DNA of 64,000 nucleotides. Source: Toxorhynchites rutilus septentrionalis. Lineage: Eukaryota; Arthropoda; Insecta; Diptera; Culicidae. The position numbers and the translations under genes are program-made. This document shows positions 20,638 to 30,981 of the stretch, in pieces. The notes beneath the pieces are model-generated. The model saw only the letters and a list, made by a program, of their open reading frames with translations, did no database searches and was not told where the DNA came from. The stretch is taken from the NCBI RefSeq assembly GCF_029784135.1, contig NC_073746.1, forward strand, positions 60,796,097 through 60,860,096. The letters are read 5' to 3'. The number at the start of each line of letters is the position of its first letter. The stretch's first letter is position 1.

Positions 20638-21124
20638 TTGACGTGGAACTATCGTTGGTGTATTAATCATTTGTTTGTATTGATTAGATTATTGATTGAA
20701 TGAAACAATTTTCGAATTCAATTGAATTCAACATATTTGCTTTGTGAGTAAAGAATTTGAACCAGTTCCATGTAACACCAAATCATGCATTGTAATAGAT
20801 CATGTTTTTCGCTACGAGTAAATTTGATAACAGCATTTTGCCTAATCATCAAACGGTATGCATAGAAATTCAGTAATCAGAAGATATGGGGTCATATCTT
20901 CCAATGCAGTCTTGAATAACCGAGCCAAAGCGTTGTGTTCGTACCCGCTTTTGTAGTCCGAATTACACACATATTTCGAACTGCAACAAAAAAAAATGCG
21001 GGTACAGAAATACTTCCGGCATGAATCAAAATGGATCAACAATTTCAACTTCCATTTTGTATACTATACTTTAATCTTGTAAGTCCATTCGCCTCTAGTA
21101 TCTGAAATGACGATTTTCCCAGTC

Positions 21125-22096
21125 CTCAGTTCAGTGTTATGTGTTAGGGAAACATATTTTGGTCTGCACAAAGAAAAGTGAATACAAAAGTACTTGTATT
21201 TGCAAAGCGAATTTCCCCAGGTACCTTGGTTTTGAAGTCCGTGTTAGGTAAATACATTTCGTTGTGCGCAAAAGTTTTCCTAACTTGCATGTATTTGCAA
21301 TGCCGATTTTCTCAGGCACATTGCTTTTGAAGTCTGTGTTAGGGAACATATTCCGGCGGGAACAAAAATACTCCAAATTTGAATGTATTTGCAAAGCGGA
21401 TACCCCCAGACACCTTAGTGTAGAAGTCCGTGTTAGGGAAACACATTTCGTTGTGAACAAAAGTTCCCCTAACTTGCATGTATTCGCAATGCCAATCTCC
21501 TCAAGCACATTGCTTTTGAGGTCTGGTGGGAACAAAAGTACCCCCAACTTGAATGTATTTGCAAAGCGGATTCCCCCAGGCATGCCTGTTGCCTTGGTAC
21601 CTTGGTTTTGAACTCCGTGGTAGGGAACCACATTTCCTTATGAACAAAAATACCCCCGACTTGCATGTATTCGCAAAGCGGATTCTCCCAGGTACATTGA
21701 TTTTGAAGTCTGTGTTAGGGAACATATTTCGATGGGAACAAAAATACCCCTGCTTGCATGTTTTTGCAATGCCGATTTCTCCAGGCTGCTTGGTTTTGAC
21801 GTCTGTGTTGGGGAAATCGTAAATCGGGCCAATTAAAACGAGGCAGTTAGGGCGTTTAGATAACGCTTGACATTTTCACAGTTATTCAATTGTTTATCTC
21901 ATGAAAAATAACATTTTATTCATTGTGATAGATACGTAGAAATATTTCCTACCAATTGATGCAAACATCTTTCCGATCTATAAAGAAATGTTCGAGTTAT
22001 AAGCATTCGAAATCTTGCATTTTTTTCCTGCATGTTCCGTGTTTAGGTTTTCATTTCACCTCCATATACTCCAGTTAGACGTAGTCCCACGTCAAA
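21125..22096 (-). repeat. Repeat with ~95-base tandem array and GACGTGGGACTACG end
   Basis: Eight tandem units of about 91-103 bases fill 21125-21830; the landmark GTGTTAGGGAA recurs near 21137, 21240, 21336, 21431, 21617, 21713 and 21806, with one weaker unit near 21520. A ~260-base non-repetitive part follows (CCAATTAAAACGAGGCAGTT onward) and ends at the terminus GTAGTCCCACGTCAAA (22081-22096). A second locus (33440-33890, opposite orientation) has the same end and flank but only two units, and a third partial copy is at 26130-26320. Long overlapping open frames here are spurious. Confidence 0.8.
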
Positions 22097-22509
22097 GCAT
22101 TCGAAAACGACCAAAAGTTGATAATTTTCAGTAAATTTTATTTTAAAAACACTTTCTCTTAGAAATGGTAGCATTCAGTAAAATTTTGCGATGCACCTTC
22201 TCGACTGCAAATTATGCGTATTTTCATAAAATTGTGACAATTATAAAAAAGCAAATCCAAATTTTAAATAAAAAAAGAATTATAACTTTTTTGTCCATTT
22301 TTTTCCATTTTGGTGCACTGTGCAATAAATTTCATTAATTGTTCGCTGCAATATTTGAAGTATATAAAAAAAAAACAAAAACTTTTTTTTTTGAGAAAAA
22401 TGTCTTTCAAGTTTTTTTTATTTTTTGTTTTCTTTCTCCTAATAGCTTCAATGATAACCTGAAATAACCCTTTCTGAGTTATATTTTTTTTGAAAGTTTT
22501 CAAGCAATT

Positions 22510-22925
22510 TTTGCTCAGGGCCTTCTCAAAAGTAAGCTAGAGTCAAAATGGCAAAATGGCCTCTGTGGCGTCGATGACCTCCTCATTCGACTAAAATTTC
22601 TGCCCGGCGAGTGACTTTTTCAGATTTGGAAACAAAAAAGTCCCACGGGGCCAAATCTGGAGTATACGGTGGATAGGGCAGCGGTTCGTAGTGCAATTCG
22701 ACCAATTTGGCCGTGGCGACGGCGGAATTTCCATTTTTTCGATTTTTCTAAAATCCGCGAACTCGCCCGTTTCCACACACGGTCAAAATAAAACTACTAG
22801 TCCGATTCGGCTGAAATTTTGAAGTAGCCGTTTACGAGAATATACTACACAATAAGTAATCTCTCTTGCGATACTGACACCTTCGGGCGATGAGGCTAAG
22901 TACTTATCGGACCGCCCTCGTACAA
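22510..22925 (-). mobile_element. mariner remnant, internally deleted
   Basis: On the minus strand the right end begins TACGAGGGCGGTCCGATAAG, a mariner-like terminus. After a leader, the frames show WPRGTFLFPNLKKSLAGQKF and, in a neighbouring frame, LPYPPYTPDLAPWDFF. Together these form the third-Asp region of a DD34D transposase. The N-terminal and first two catalytic regions are deleted. Confidence 0.7.
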
Positions 22926-23018
22926 TTGAAAAAAAAAATCTTAATCTTCTATGTGTGTTATAAATTAACTTAGAATAATGAAGATCCTCAACATTAGAAA
23001 ATTTGAAAGAGATGATTA

Positions 23019-24317
23019 AAGGGTGTGTCACATCAAATTGCATCACGGAAAAAACGCTGTAGAAATTCGTCCAGTAGACCGATCCTTTTGAAAATTTTAG
23101 ACAGTAAAATAAAAACTATTGAACAACTTTTGGCATTTTCTTTTTATTCATACTTCGAGCCCAAGCCCGTATGCTCGCACCTTCCTCTTTACCCCGTCCA
23201 TAAGGTTCTGTACAACGTCAGGTTGTAGTTTTTTTTTTAACAGAAATTCATTTTCTCTTGAAGTTCGCCTCCGATTTGACAACTTTTGGGTTCTTCCGGA
23301 GGGCCTGCTTCATAATCGCCCAATATTTCTCTATTGGGCGAAGCTCCGGCGCGTTGGGCGGGTTCATTTCCTTTGGCACGAAGGTGACCCCGTTGGCTTC
23401 GTACCACTCCAACACGTCCTTTGAATAGTGGCACGAAGCGAGATCCGGCCAGAAGATGGTCGGGCCCTCGTGCTGCTTCAATAGTGGTAATAAGCGCTTC
23501 TGTAGGCATTCCTGAAGGTAAACCTGCCCGTTTACCGTGCCGGTCATCACGAAGGGGGCGCTCCGCTTTCCGCAAGAGCAGATCGCTTGCCACACCATGT
23601 ACTTTTTGGCAAACTTGGATAGTTTCTGCTTGCGAATCTCCTCCGGAACGCTGAATTTGTCCTCTGCGGAGAATAACAACAGGCCCGGCAGCTGACGAAA
23701 GTCCGCTTTGACGTAGGTTTCGTCGTCCATTACCAAGCAATGCGGCTTCGTCAGCATTTCGGTGTACAGCTTCCGGGCTCGCGTCTTCCCCACCATGTTT
23801 TACCTTTCGTCGCGGTTAGGAGCCTTCTGAACCTTGTATGTACGCAGGCCCTCCCGCTGCTTGGTCCACTGGACGAATGAACTTGACAAATTCAGCTTAT
23901 TGGCGACATCCCGGACCGAACTTCTCGGATCACGTCTAAACTGCTTAACTACGCGCTTGTGATCTTTTTCACAGACGGAGCATCCATTTTTGCCATTCTT
24001 CACCTTCCGGTCGATGGTTAGGTTCTCGAAGTATCGTTTTAGTACTCTGCTGACCGTGGATTGGACGATTCCCAGCATCTTACCGATGTCCCGATGTGAC
24101 AACTCCGGATTCTCGAAATGAGTGCACAGGATTAATTCACGACACTCTTTTTCGTTCGACGACATTCTTCCAAATTTACGAAAAATTGACAGTGAAGCAT
24201 GGCCAACGTGATCTATACACTCTTATCTGATTATAAGCGAAAGCAGAAGATATAATTCCTGAAAATTAAATTTCTACAGCGTTTTTTCCGTGATGCAATT
24301 TGATGTGACACACCCTT
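23019..24317 (-). mobile_element. ITmD37E transposon, copy 2, both ends present
   Basis: 1299-base element bracketed by TA at 23017-23018 and 24318-24319. The ends are inverted repeats of about 50 bases starting AAGGGTGTGTCACATCAAAT. The transposase is on the minus strand and carries two nonsense mutations. The copy is close in sequence to the truncated copy at the start of the window. Confidence 0.95.
23148..24165 (-). pseudogene. ITmD37E transposase with two nonsense mutations
   Basis: Starts at the ATG 24163-24165 (MSSNEKECRELILCTHF), about 150 bases inside the right terminal repeat, and has paired helix-turn-helix segments (HRDIGKMLGIVQSTVSRVLK; SVRDVANKLNLSSSFVQ). The catalytic residues lie in VMDDETYV, FWPDLASC and RPIEKYW; spacing 37. 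A CAA-to-TAA change (about 23797-23799) stops translation after residue 121, and a TGG-to-TGA change (about 23245-23247) stops it again near the C-terminus; the A-run after this is also longer than an in-frame run would be. Apart from these the core frame (23248-23796) is open. It cannot make full-length enzyme without readthrough. Confidence 0.92.
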
Positions 24318-24319
24318 TA

Positions 24320-26129
24320 TTGTAGGAAATTTGTACAATCACGTTTATTTAATGAAAATCTTAATAAAAATGTATTTTTTTATGTGTTTGTATTGAGTCG
24401 AAACGTTGTCACGTCATGTTGGAGAGGGATGTTTCAGATACTATGGATCAAAAATTCCTCTGTTGATGTTCCTTCAAATATAAAACTGATTTGTCAATCC
24501 CATAATCGGTGGCGAGGCTCATTTAATCAATGTTTTATTTTTATTTATTTTATGTCATTCTCCTATTTTGTCTCTAAAATTACCACTATAATTTATGAGT
24601 GTTTTTGCAAAGCTGCGAACAAAAACACGCATACGATGCCATATTTATGCAAATTTTAAATTAAATTTATAAAAAAACAAGTGTGTTACGGCGTTCCACG
24701 GCACGAGTCAAACCACGGAAGAAAAATATTCAAGCTAAACAGGTGCCTTCCCAATAATTTCTCGTTGCGGTTGCAATTATTGGAAAGTGCAAACCTGAGT
24801 TCGAGTCGTTCCGAGAGCTGGGGTGTATAATCGCAGGTTTACAATGTATCGCAATCGGTGCAAGTGGTAAGTTATTCTGAATCCGCTGCATCTATATCCG
24901 TGGTTTAGCGTTAATTAATGCTCCTCAACTTATTTTATTCGTTTATTCGTGCTGCAAGTGTTTTGACGTTTGTGGTGTTTCGAGAAATCCGACCGATCCG
25001 AAACGGATCGCCATCGATTAGTGCATTTCGACAATTACGCCCACTTTTTATTCGATGGGCGTGTTCGGAATGGTGCATGCACTTCTCGAGCCAGAACAAG
25101 CATAAGAAGATTTATTGTGGATGGTGGTGAACATTTCTATAAAAGTGCGCCTCGTTGGAGCCGGAACGGATCCACTATTCTGCGTTGTCAATAAAAATAC
25201 AGCAGAGATGAATAACCTCACGCGCAAACCTGGTTCCAAACAATTAACATTCTTCACAGTACTCGTCAACACCATTCATGAAATATCACCATTTAACCAG
25301 ATTCCACGCGACTCGACTCATGCAACGTAGGTATGCCAGTGCAATTCTTGACCATAACAAAGCACTCGTACATCCTCAACAACCATGAACCACTCTTTCT
25401 ACCAGATCAGAGTTATTGAATTCTTGTCACTGCGCTCTCTAATGCAGCTGAACTATGAGCACTTCTTCCAAAAGCATAAATAGTTGTAGTATCCTCAGCG
25501 AAAAATTGCTCAGATGCTATTCGCTTACCCTTATACATAATGGCAGCAGACCTTTTAAGGGCCAGCATAACTGAACGAACGGAGGGAGCAGAGTGGGCCG
25601 CGTGCTTAATTACCACCCGGTGTCGATGGCAGGGTTTCACGAAGCTGCAATTATGCTTTGAGATATGTGCGCACACAGGTATTTCGCGTAGAATGCCGCC
25701 GCCGCACGAACATCTTGTTTTTGTTAAATTTGAAGGAATGCATGAGTTTGTAAGTGGATTCGCATGTTAATAGTACATTTCAATCAAGCACTATTCCTTT
25801 TTCGGCGATTCTTGAACGTGAATGGGATGCAAGGAGAATATGGAATATTATTTTCATTTATTGAGCAATATCATGGCTATTAGGCGGAAGTGGCTTAACT
25901 TCCCACTTTTCACCTAGCTCTAAATCTGTAGAGCAACATGAGTTTAAACATTGTCATGATTGTGAGTTACGGTCTCCTGGCAAATTTCAATCATTTGTCT
26001 GCTGTAGAACTCCTACATGGAGGATCGATCCTGTTCATAAATTGTAAATTATTCCATTTTTTCTGTTTTGGCGTATGACTAAACACTGGACATGTAGCAA
26101 ATAATGGAAGTTTTCGAACGCGTCGATGT
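24320..26129. other. Unassigned, apparently unique sequence
   Basis: About 1.8 kb without recognisable transposon ends. The part 24900-25700 is richer in CpG and has several open frames on both strands, none with a motif I can name. It could hold a host regulatory region or an untranslated exon, but no exon with convincing splice sites was seen. Confidence 0.3.
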
Positions 26130-26320
26130 GGATGGTAACTCGACAATTTCTCAATAGATCGCAAAGATTTTGCATCAATTGATTGAAAATATTTCTACAA
26201 ATCTGTCACAATGAATCAAGTTACATGTTTCTTGTGATATACAATTGAATAACTGTAAAGTGTCAAGCATTATCTAAACGCGCTAAATCCTACGTTTTCA
26301 TTGGCCAAATTTGTGCTTTT
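26130..26320 (+). repeat. Partial third copy of the ~95-base-array repeat flank
   Basis: Matches the non-repetitive flank of the repeats at 21831-22096 and 33480-33720 (TTTGCATCAATTGAT, AACTGTAAAGTGTCAAGC, TATCTAAACGC). No array units follow here. Confidence 0.65.
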
Positions 26321-26619
26321 CGAATAGTACTGATCAAAAACAGCAACTAGAGCAGCAATGAAATACAATTTAAATGCATGAATGCCACTGCGAAACCAAT
26401 CGTAACTATCAAACATACATATTATTCCTTTCAAGGGAAATAATAAAAATAAAAAAATTTAAGCCACCCTATGAATTGCTAGATTGCTTGATACAATTGG
26501 AAATGATCATAAAATTAATATTCCTATTGCAGGGAGAGGAATCATGAGAGCATCAAAATTGATTGTCACTGCTGATTGAAAAAAAAAACATTTATATAAC
26601 TTATCTCTTAATTTAAAAC

Positions 26620-26732
26620 TGAATAACTCGAGAACTAATCAAACTTGGCAAACTTGAGGTACGTTTCTGGGGTGGTTCGACACTCCTTCGCTCTTTCTAA
26701 AGGAGGGCTGCCATACGAATGAAACACAAAGA
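26620..26732 (-). repeat. Single inverted ~142-base-family unit
   Basis: On the minus strand it reads TGTGTTTCATTCGTATGGCA, then the GGAGTGTCGAACCACC and TTGATTAGTTCTCGAGTTAT landmarks of the arrays at 2341-4489 and 9214-10203. Confidence 0.75.
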
Positions 26733-27600
26733 GCCTGGCCGGGTGAGGGAGTAAAAAATGCCCCCAAACCAAATCACCAGCTGTATGGCAAATATTGTAT
26801 AGGACATTGAATAGGAAATTTTGGCGGTTTTATTGAACCCCTATGTGGTTTAACATACGATCTATAGTGAAAATCGTATTTTTTCGTTTATTTCACGCCA
26901 TCCTCAAAAGCTTCGAGATAAAAATTTGAAAAAAATACTGGATGTGCATCTCTGTGCATTTTGGCAGTAGTACCATATATTTGAGTCCTTATATGGTACA
27001 CCATCGGATCTATGGTGAAAAATGACCCTTTTCGTTTTTTCCCCACCATTCTCAAAAGCATTGAGACAAGAATATGCAAAAAATACTGAAAGTACATCTT
27101 ATTAAGGTATATCGATCAATATTTTCAAACAATTTTTCCATAAAAAAAATCAAATACTAAAACAAAATTTAAATTAACTTTATTTAAGTTTTAAATTTAA
27201 CTAATTTTTTTTTATTTTAGATTCAGTACTACTCTAGTTTGTATTCAAATTTCTTCCTACGTCTATTTTAGGTATATGTGATATTTTTTCAGAATTTTTA
27301 GAGTGTTTTTCGCGGTACAAACAAAATTATATATTTCCAGGCATTTCGAAATTTAGAAAAAAAAAATTACTTTGAGACCCACTATTGCTCTTATTATTTA
27401 AATACGTTCGTATGTGTTGTTTTTTCCATATGTAGCGAAATTTATTCTTCAATTTTTAAAAGGATTGCGCGAAAAAAAAATTTTTGGACTTTGGGTATTT
27501 TTTATTTATTTTGAATTTAGAGACCCAGTACTGCTATAATATTTATTTAAATTTTGTTTTTCATATGTCTAAATTTTGTCGGTATATTTAGAGCATTGCG
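26733..27600. repeat. Dispersed repeat (GCCTGGCCGGGTGAGGGAGT family)
   Basis: The start (AGCCTGGCCGGGTGAGGGAG) and several inner landmarks (ATCTATAGTGAAAATCG, GATTCAGTACTACTCTAGTT) recur at 36650-37110. Internally, AGACCCAGTACTGCTATAAT-like segments recur near 27225, 27375 and 27520, so it has ~150-base degenerate tandem units. It is AT-rich and non-coding. Confidence 0.6.
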
Positions 27601-28751
27601 CTGTACAATTTTTTTTCTCGTTTCTCAAAATATATGAGATTATGTTCACATTGGATTTAGATGGTTTACCAAATTCATAGGAGTCAGCAGTTTGATAAAG
27701 CTCTGTTAGAAAAAATAATGTTCTTGTGGAAAGATCAGTCGAATTAATGAGAAGAACACTAAAAAGAATCCAAATTATTTTTTTTTTAAATTTTAATCTT
27801 ACAATTGAAAACCACGAATACAATAAAATAATCGATTTCAAGAAAATAAAAATAATAAAAAATAATAATCTTTCTTTTTGAAAAAGATAATCTTTTTTGG
27901 AATGGAGTTCAATGTAAAGAAGAACAATCTGTTTGGTCGAATTCAAACAACATATCAATCCAGGACAAAAAAAGCATTCAACAACAATCTCTGTAGACTT
28001 TTCAGTCCACAACAACAGATTGTTTGCAGATTGCAGATTGCTTTTTCGGAAATTTCGATCTCTTCCATTTTGCCTTTTTTTGCCTATTTTGCAGAGCGCT
28101 CTACCAATCGAACGAGGTTTACAATGCTTGTTTAAAATTTGTCCGCAAATAGCCCTGCAGTTCGTTTCATTACCAATAATGACACAATCGTATGTCGTCA
28201 GCAAATGCAAATGCTACCTTTAGCATTTCGCGACACGCACGTTCCGGTGACGCCATATGTAAACAATGAACTTATCTTGACAACATTTGTCTAATGTGAT
28301 TCTATGCACTCTTCGCACAATTTTTGTTATTCTCAAAATTTCTACTCATAAAAAGAAAAATAGGGGGTTGTGATTGTACTTTTGACGTAGGACTACGAAA
28401 TTATTTTATTCAAATAGCGAGCAAGTATCGCAAGCGTTATTTTGCTCCTTGATATTATAGATATAACAGTAATCTTGGCGACCTTTTTTAAGTTGACATA
28501 CTCACGGTTACAAGTCATTATATTTTTATTTCATCATCGCCATCACCATTATCGTCACATTTCTAATAAACAAAATATTAAAATCGATTCGATCGATATG
28601 CAAATCATCAAAAACCGTTCAACATTATCCCATGAATCGTAGAAAGATGTAGTCCAACGTATAAAAAGGCAGCATTTTTCATGTGTCCGAAACTTTTATA
28701 GTTCAACAACAGCAACAAGAAACAAATTAATTATTGTCAATCCATATACAT
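27601..28751. other. Unassigned stretch with one GACGTAGGACTACG terminus
   Basis: The minus open frame 27569-28210 (213 codons) is AT-driven and shows no motif. At 28381-28397 the sequence TTTGACGTAGGACTACG matches the terminus family listed in the findings. Confidence 0.3.
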
Positions 28752-29196
28752 TAGAGATGGGCAAAACAGTTCACTTTGATTAACGGTTCAGTCACTAACC
28801 GTTCATCTAAGTGAAGCAGTTCTTTTGAACCGTTCTTTCGCTATTTCGTTTAGCAGTATTAAAAACAACATAGAATGTTAGCAAGAACCCATCATCAATA
28901 GACGGCTATTCATTGGTGCTTTTTCTTTAAAAGTCGCAAACTGTATGTGGAAATATGTTTATCGCCCGACAATAGTATATGTAATAATTTTATGCGCACA
29001 AAATATGTGCAATTTTTTATTAGGACATTAGGACAAAACACAGGTTGCATGTAAGATAATGTTTCATAATGGTTCATTCAAAGAAAAAATCCAGCAGCGA
29101 TTTTTTTCAATTTCACTAACAATCAATCATACAAACAATCACAATAACACGTACACGCAATAGGCCAAACAATGGATTGAAAGCAACGAAACAATT

Positions 29197-30357
29197 TTTG
29201 ACGTAGGACTACGTCTTTGATTTCTATATAGGGGGGTCACTCTACGATAAATGTGACGTTTATTAAGAGTTTTCAAATGCATATTAGGCAGGAAGGTTCT
29301 TACGATATATGTTATAATATATACCGTTAGACGAAAAATTTATCCAGCATTTTTTTCGCCTGAGACATCAACTGAGAAGATAATAAAACAAGTGAGCAAT
29401 TTAACAAATAAAGCTATGGTTTGTTTTGCGAGCGGATGCGAAGGTAACTCATGTAGTATGCATTCTTTCTTCCAACTTCGTTCCCATGAATGTTGTATGT
29501 AACACAAAATTGCGTGCAATAATTCGTTCTATGTAACAAATTAACAAGATGTTAAGGTAATCAGATGCTAGATTCCATGCATCATTTAAACTTCATGTAA
29601 GATTTCATCAAAGCAACGAGGAAAGTGTCACCCATACAGAGATCGTTCATTAACTAGGAGGAGACAGCGATTATCATGCGAAGAGTTATTGAGATCGGCA
29701 TTACATCGCATCACAAAAATGAAATGAAATGAAATAATAATATTCTTCATGACTCATATTCATAATTCTCAATGACTGAATTCCTTCTATGATAGATTGA
29801 GCAGTAGAACCAATACGACTTGATTGTGATAGTCTGCAAACGAACGAATTATTTCACAGAAAAAGCTACTGCTCCGGATGCCTAATAATAAGAATAAGAC
29901 AATGGAATGAAATCACAATACAATAATTATCCATTAAAAATAGAGAAACTTCATGATTTCATGTGTATTTTACCTCAAAATACACAAAATCGTGAGTATT
30001 TTCAACTTGTTTTTTCGTTTCTTCCCCATAAATTTCATATTCAGTGTGATCATTAACGATATAATTTCTTGTTTACTGATTCACATGTACTTCATCTATC
30101 ATTCCACCCTGTTATGTGTCAGACTGATATTCATTAATCATTTTCAGTTAGACAGAACTTACTGCCAGAAGCTTATTGTCTTTTTTTGTTTTGTTCATTA
30201 CAAACCATTTGAAAGTTATCAGTACATACAACAAACGGCCCTTTTCAGGGCTACTATTTATGGTTTCAAACGAGTTATACTAACAGATTTCTGAACAATG
30301 AAAAGAATGACATTTAAAATAACCAAGTGTTCTGAACCTTCACAGTCCTACGTCAAA
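29197..30357. mobile_element. Nested element with TTTGACGTAGGACT ends
   Basis: The ends TTTGACGTAGGACT (29197-29210) and its exact complement (30344-30357) bracket 1161 bases inside the hAT element. No transposase is recognisable; the + open frame 29953-30294 is AT-driven. No clear target-site duplication was found, so the insertion mechanism is open. Confidence 0.65.
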
Positions 30358-30699
30358 CTTCCGTCCGTGCCCTTAGGCTCAGAACCTTCTACTTTTTTAT
30401 CAACTTGCCCTCACTAGAAGATTTTATGTTTACCTAGTTCGTAAATCGCCCCAGATTTTTTTCCTGATAATCAAAAAGTATATGAATTGTACGCGGAATT
30501 GAAAAAAATACATGAAATAAAAACTATATAGCTTTGCCTTTAAAACTACGAAAATTGAGAATACATCAACAAAACAATCGCTGCGTTACATGCATTGTGC
30601 TCATAAATTATTTTTCTTACAAGCGTTCTCGTTATATTAATCCATTCCGTCCAGCGCAAATCAGTTCAGCTGCACTCGTTCGTTCGCAAACATTCGCCC

Positions 30700-30900
30700 G
30701 CAAACACTTCGTTCTCAAACAGTTCACATACAGTTCACTCGCAAACAGTTCGTTCTGAACCAGTTCGTTCACAAACAGTTCACTCGCAAACAGTTCATTC
30801 TGAAACAGTTCGTTCACAAACAGTTCACTCTCAATCAGTGCGCTCTCGAACAGTTCACTCGCAAACCGTTCTCTCGGAATCAGTTCGTGGGGAGAATTAA
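30700..30900. repeat. Subterminal array of ~16-base CAAACAGTTCACTCG units
   Basis: About a dozen imperfect units (CAAACAGTTCACTCG, CAGTTCGTTCACAAA and relatives) occur close to the right end of the hAT element. In hAT elements such arrays are usually transposase-binding sites. Confidence 0.8.
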
Positions 30901-30981
30901 CGTTCTTTGAAAAAGAACGACAGTTCGATCACTAGTTCATTCGTACCGTTCGTGAACGGTTTGCCCATCTCTAATATACAT

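Larger units (their letters stand above)
28752..30973. mobile_element. Non-autonomous hAT element, complete
   Basis: An exact 8-base target duplication, ATATACAT, lies at 28744-28751 and 30974-30981. Both ends start TAGAGATGGGCAAA and continue into related GTTCAC sequence, a hAT-type terminal arrangement. Both subterminal regions are full of GTTC/GAAC motifs, most strikingly the array at 30700-30900. No transposase is present. The element of 2222 bases includes a 1161-base nested insertion at 29197-30357. Confidence 0.9.

Noticed and set aside
21125..21830. CRISPR-like regular repeat spacing
   Set aside because: Units are contiguous diverged repeats without unique spacers, and the DNA is from an insect.
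21137..21832. Overlapping open frames on both strands with repeated peptides
   Set aside because: They come from the ~95-base tandem array being free of stops in several frames; no protein family resembles them.
25413..25676. Possible histone-like minus-strand frame (KPCHRHRVVIKHAAHS, LALKR)
   Set aside because: Short resemblances to histone H3 or H4 peptides are not in consistent order and no histone core motif is complete.
27569..28210. 213-codon minus-strand open frame
   Set aside because: Long because the sequence is A/T-rich; composition is Ile/Phe/Lys-heavy with no motif, and a shadow frame exists on the other strand.
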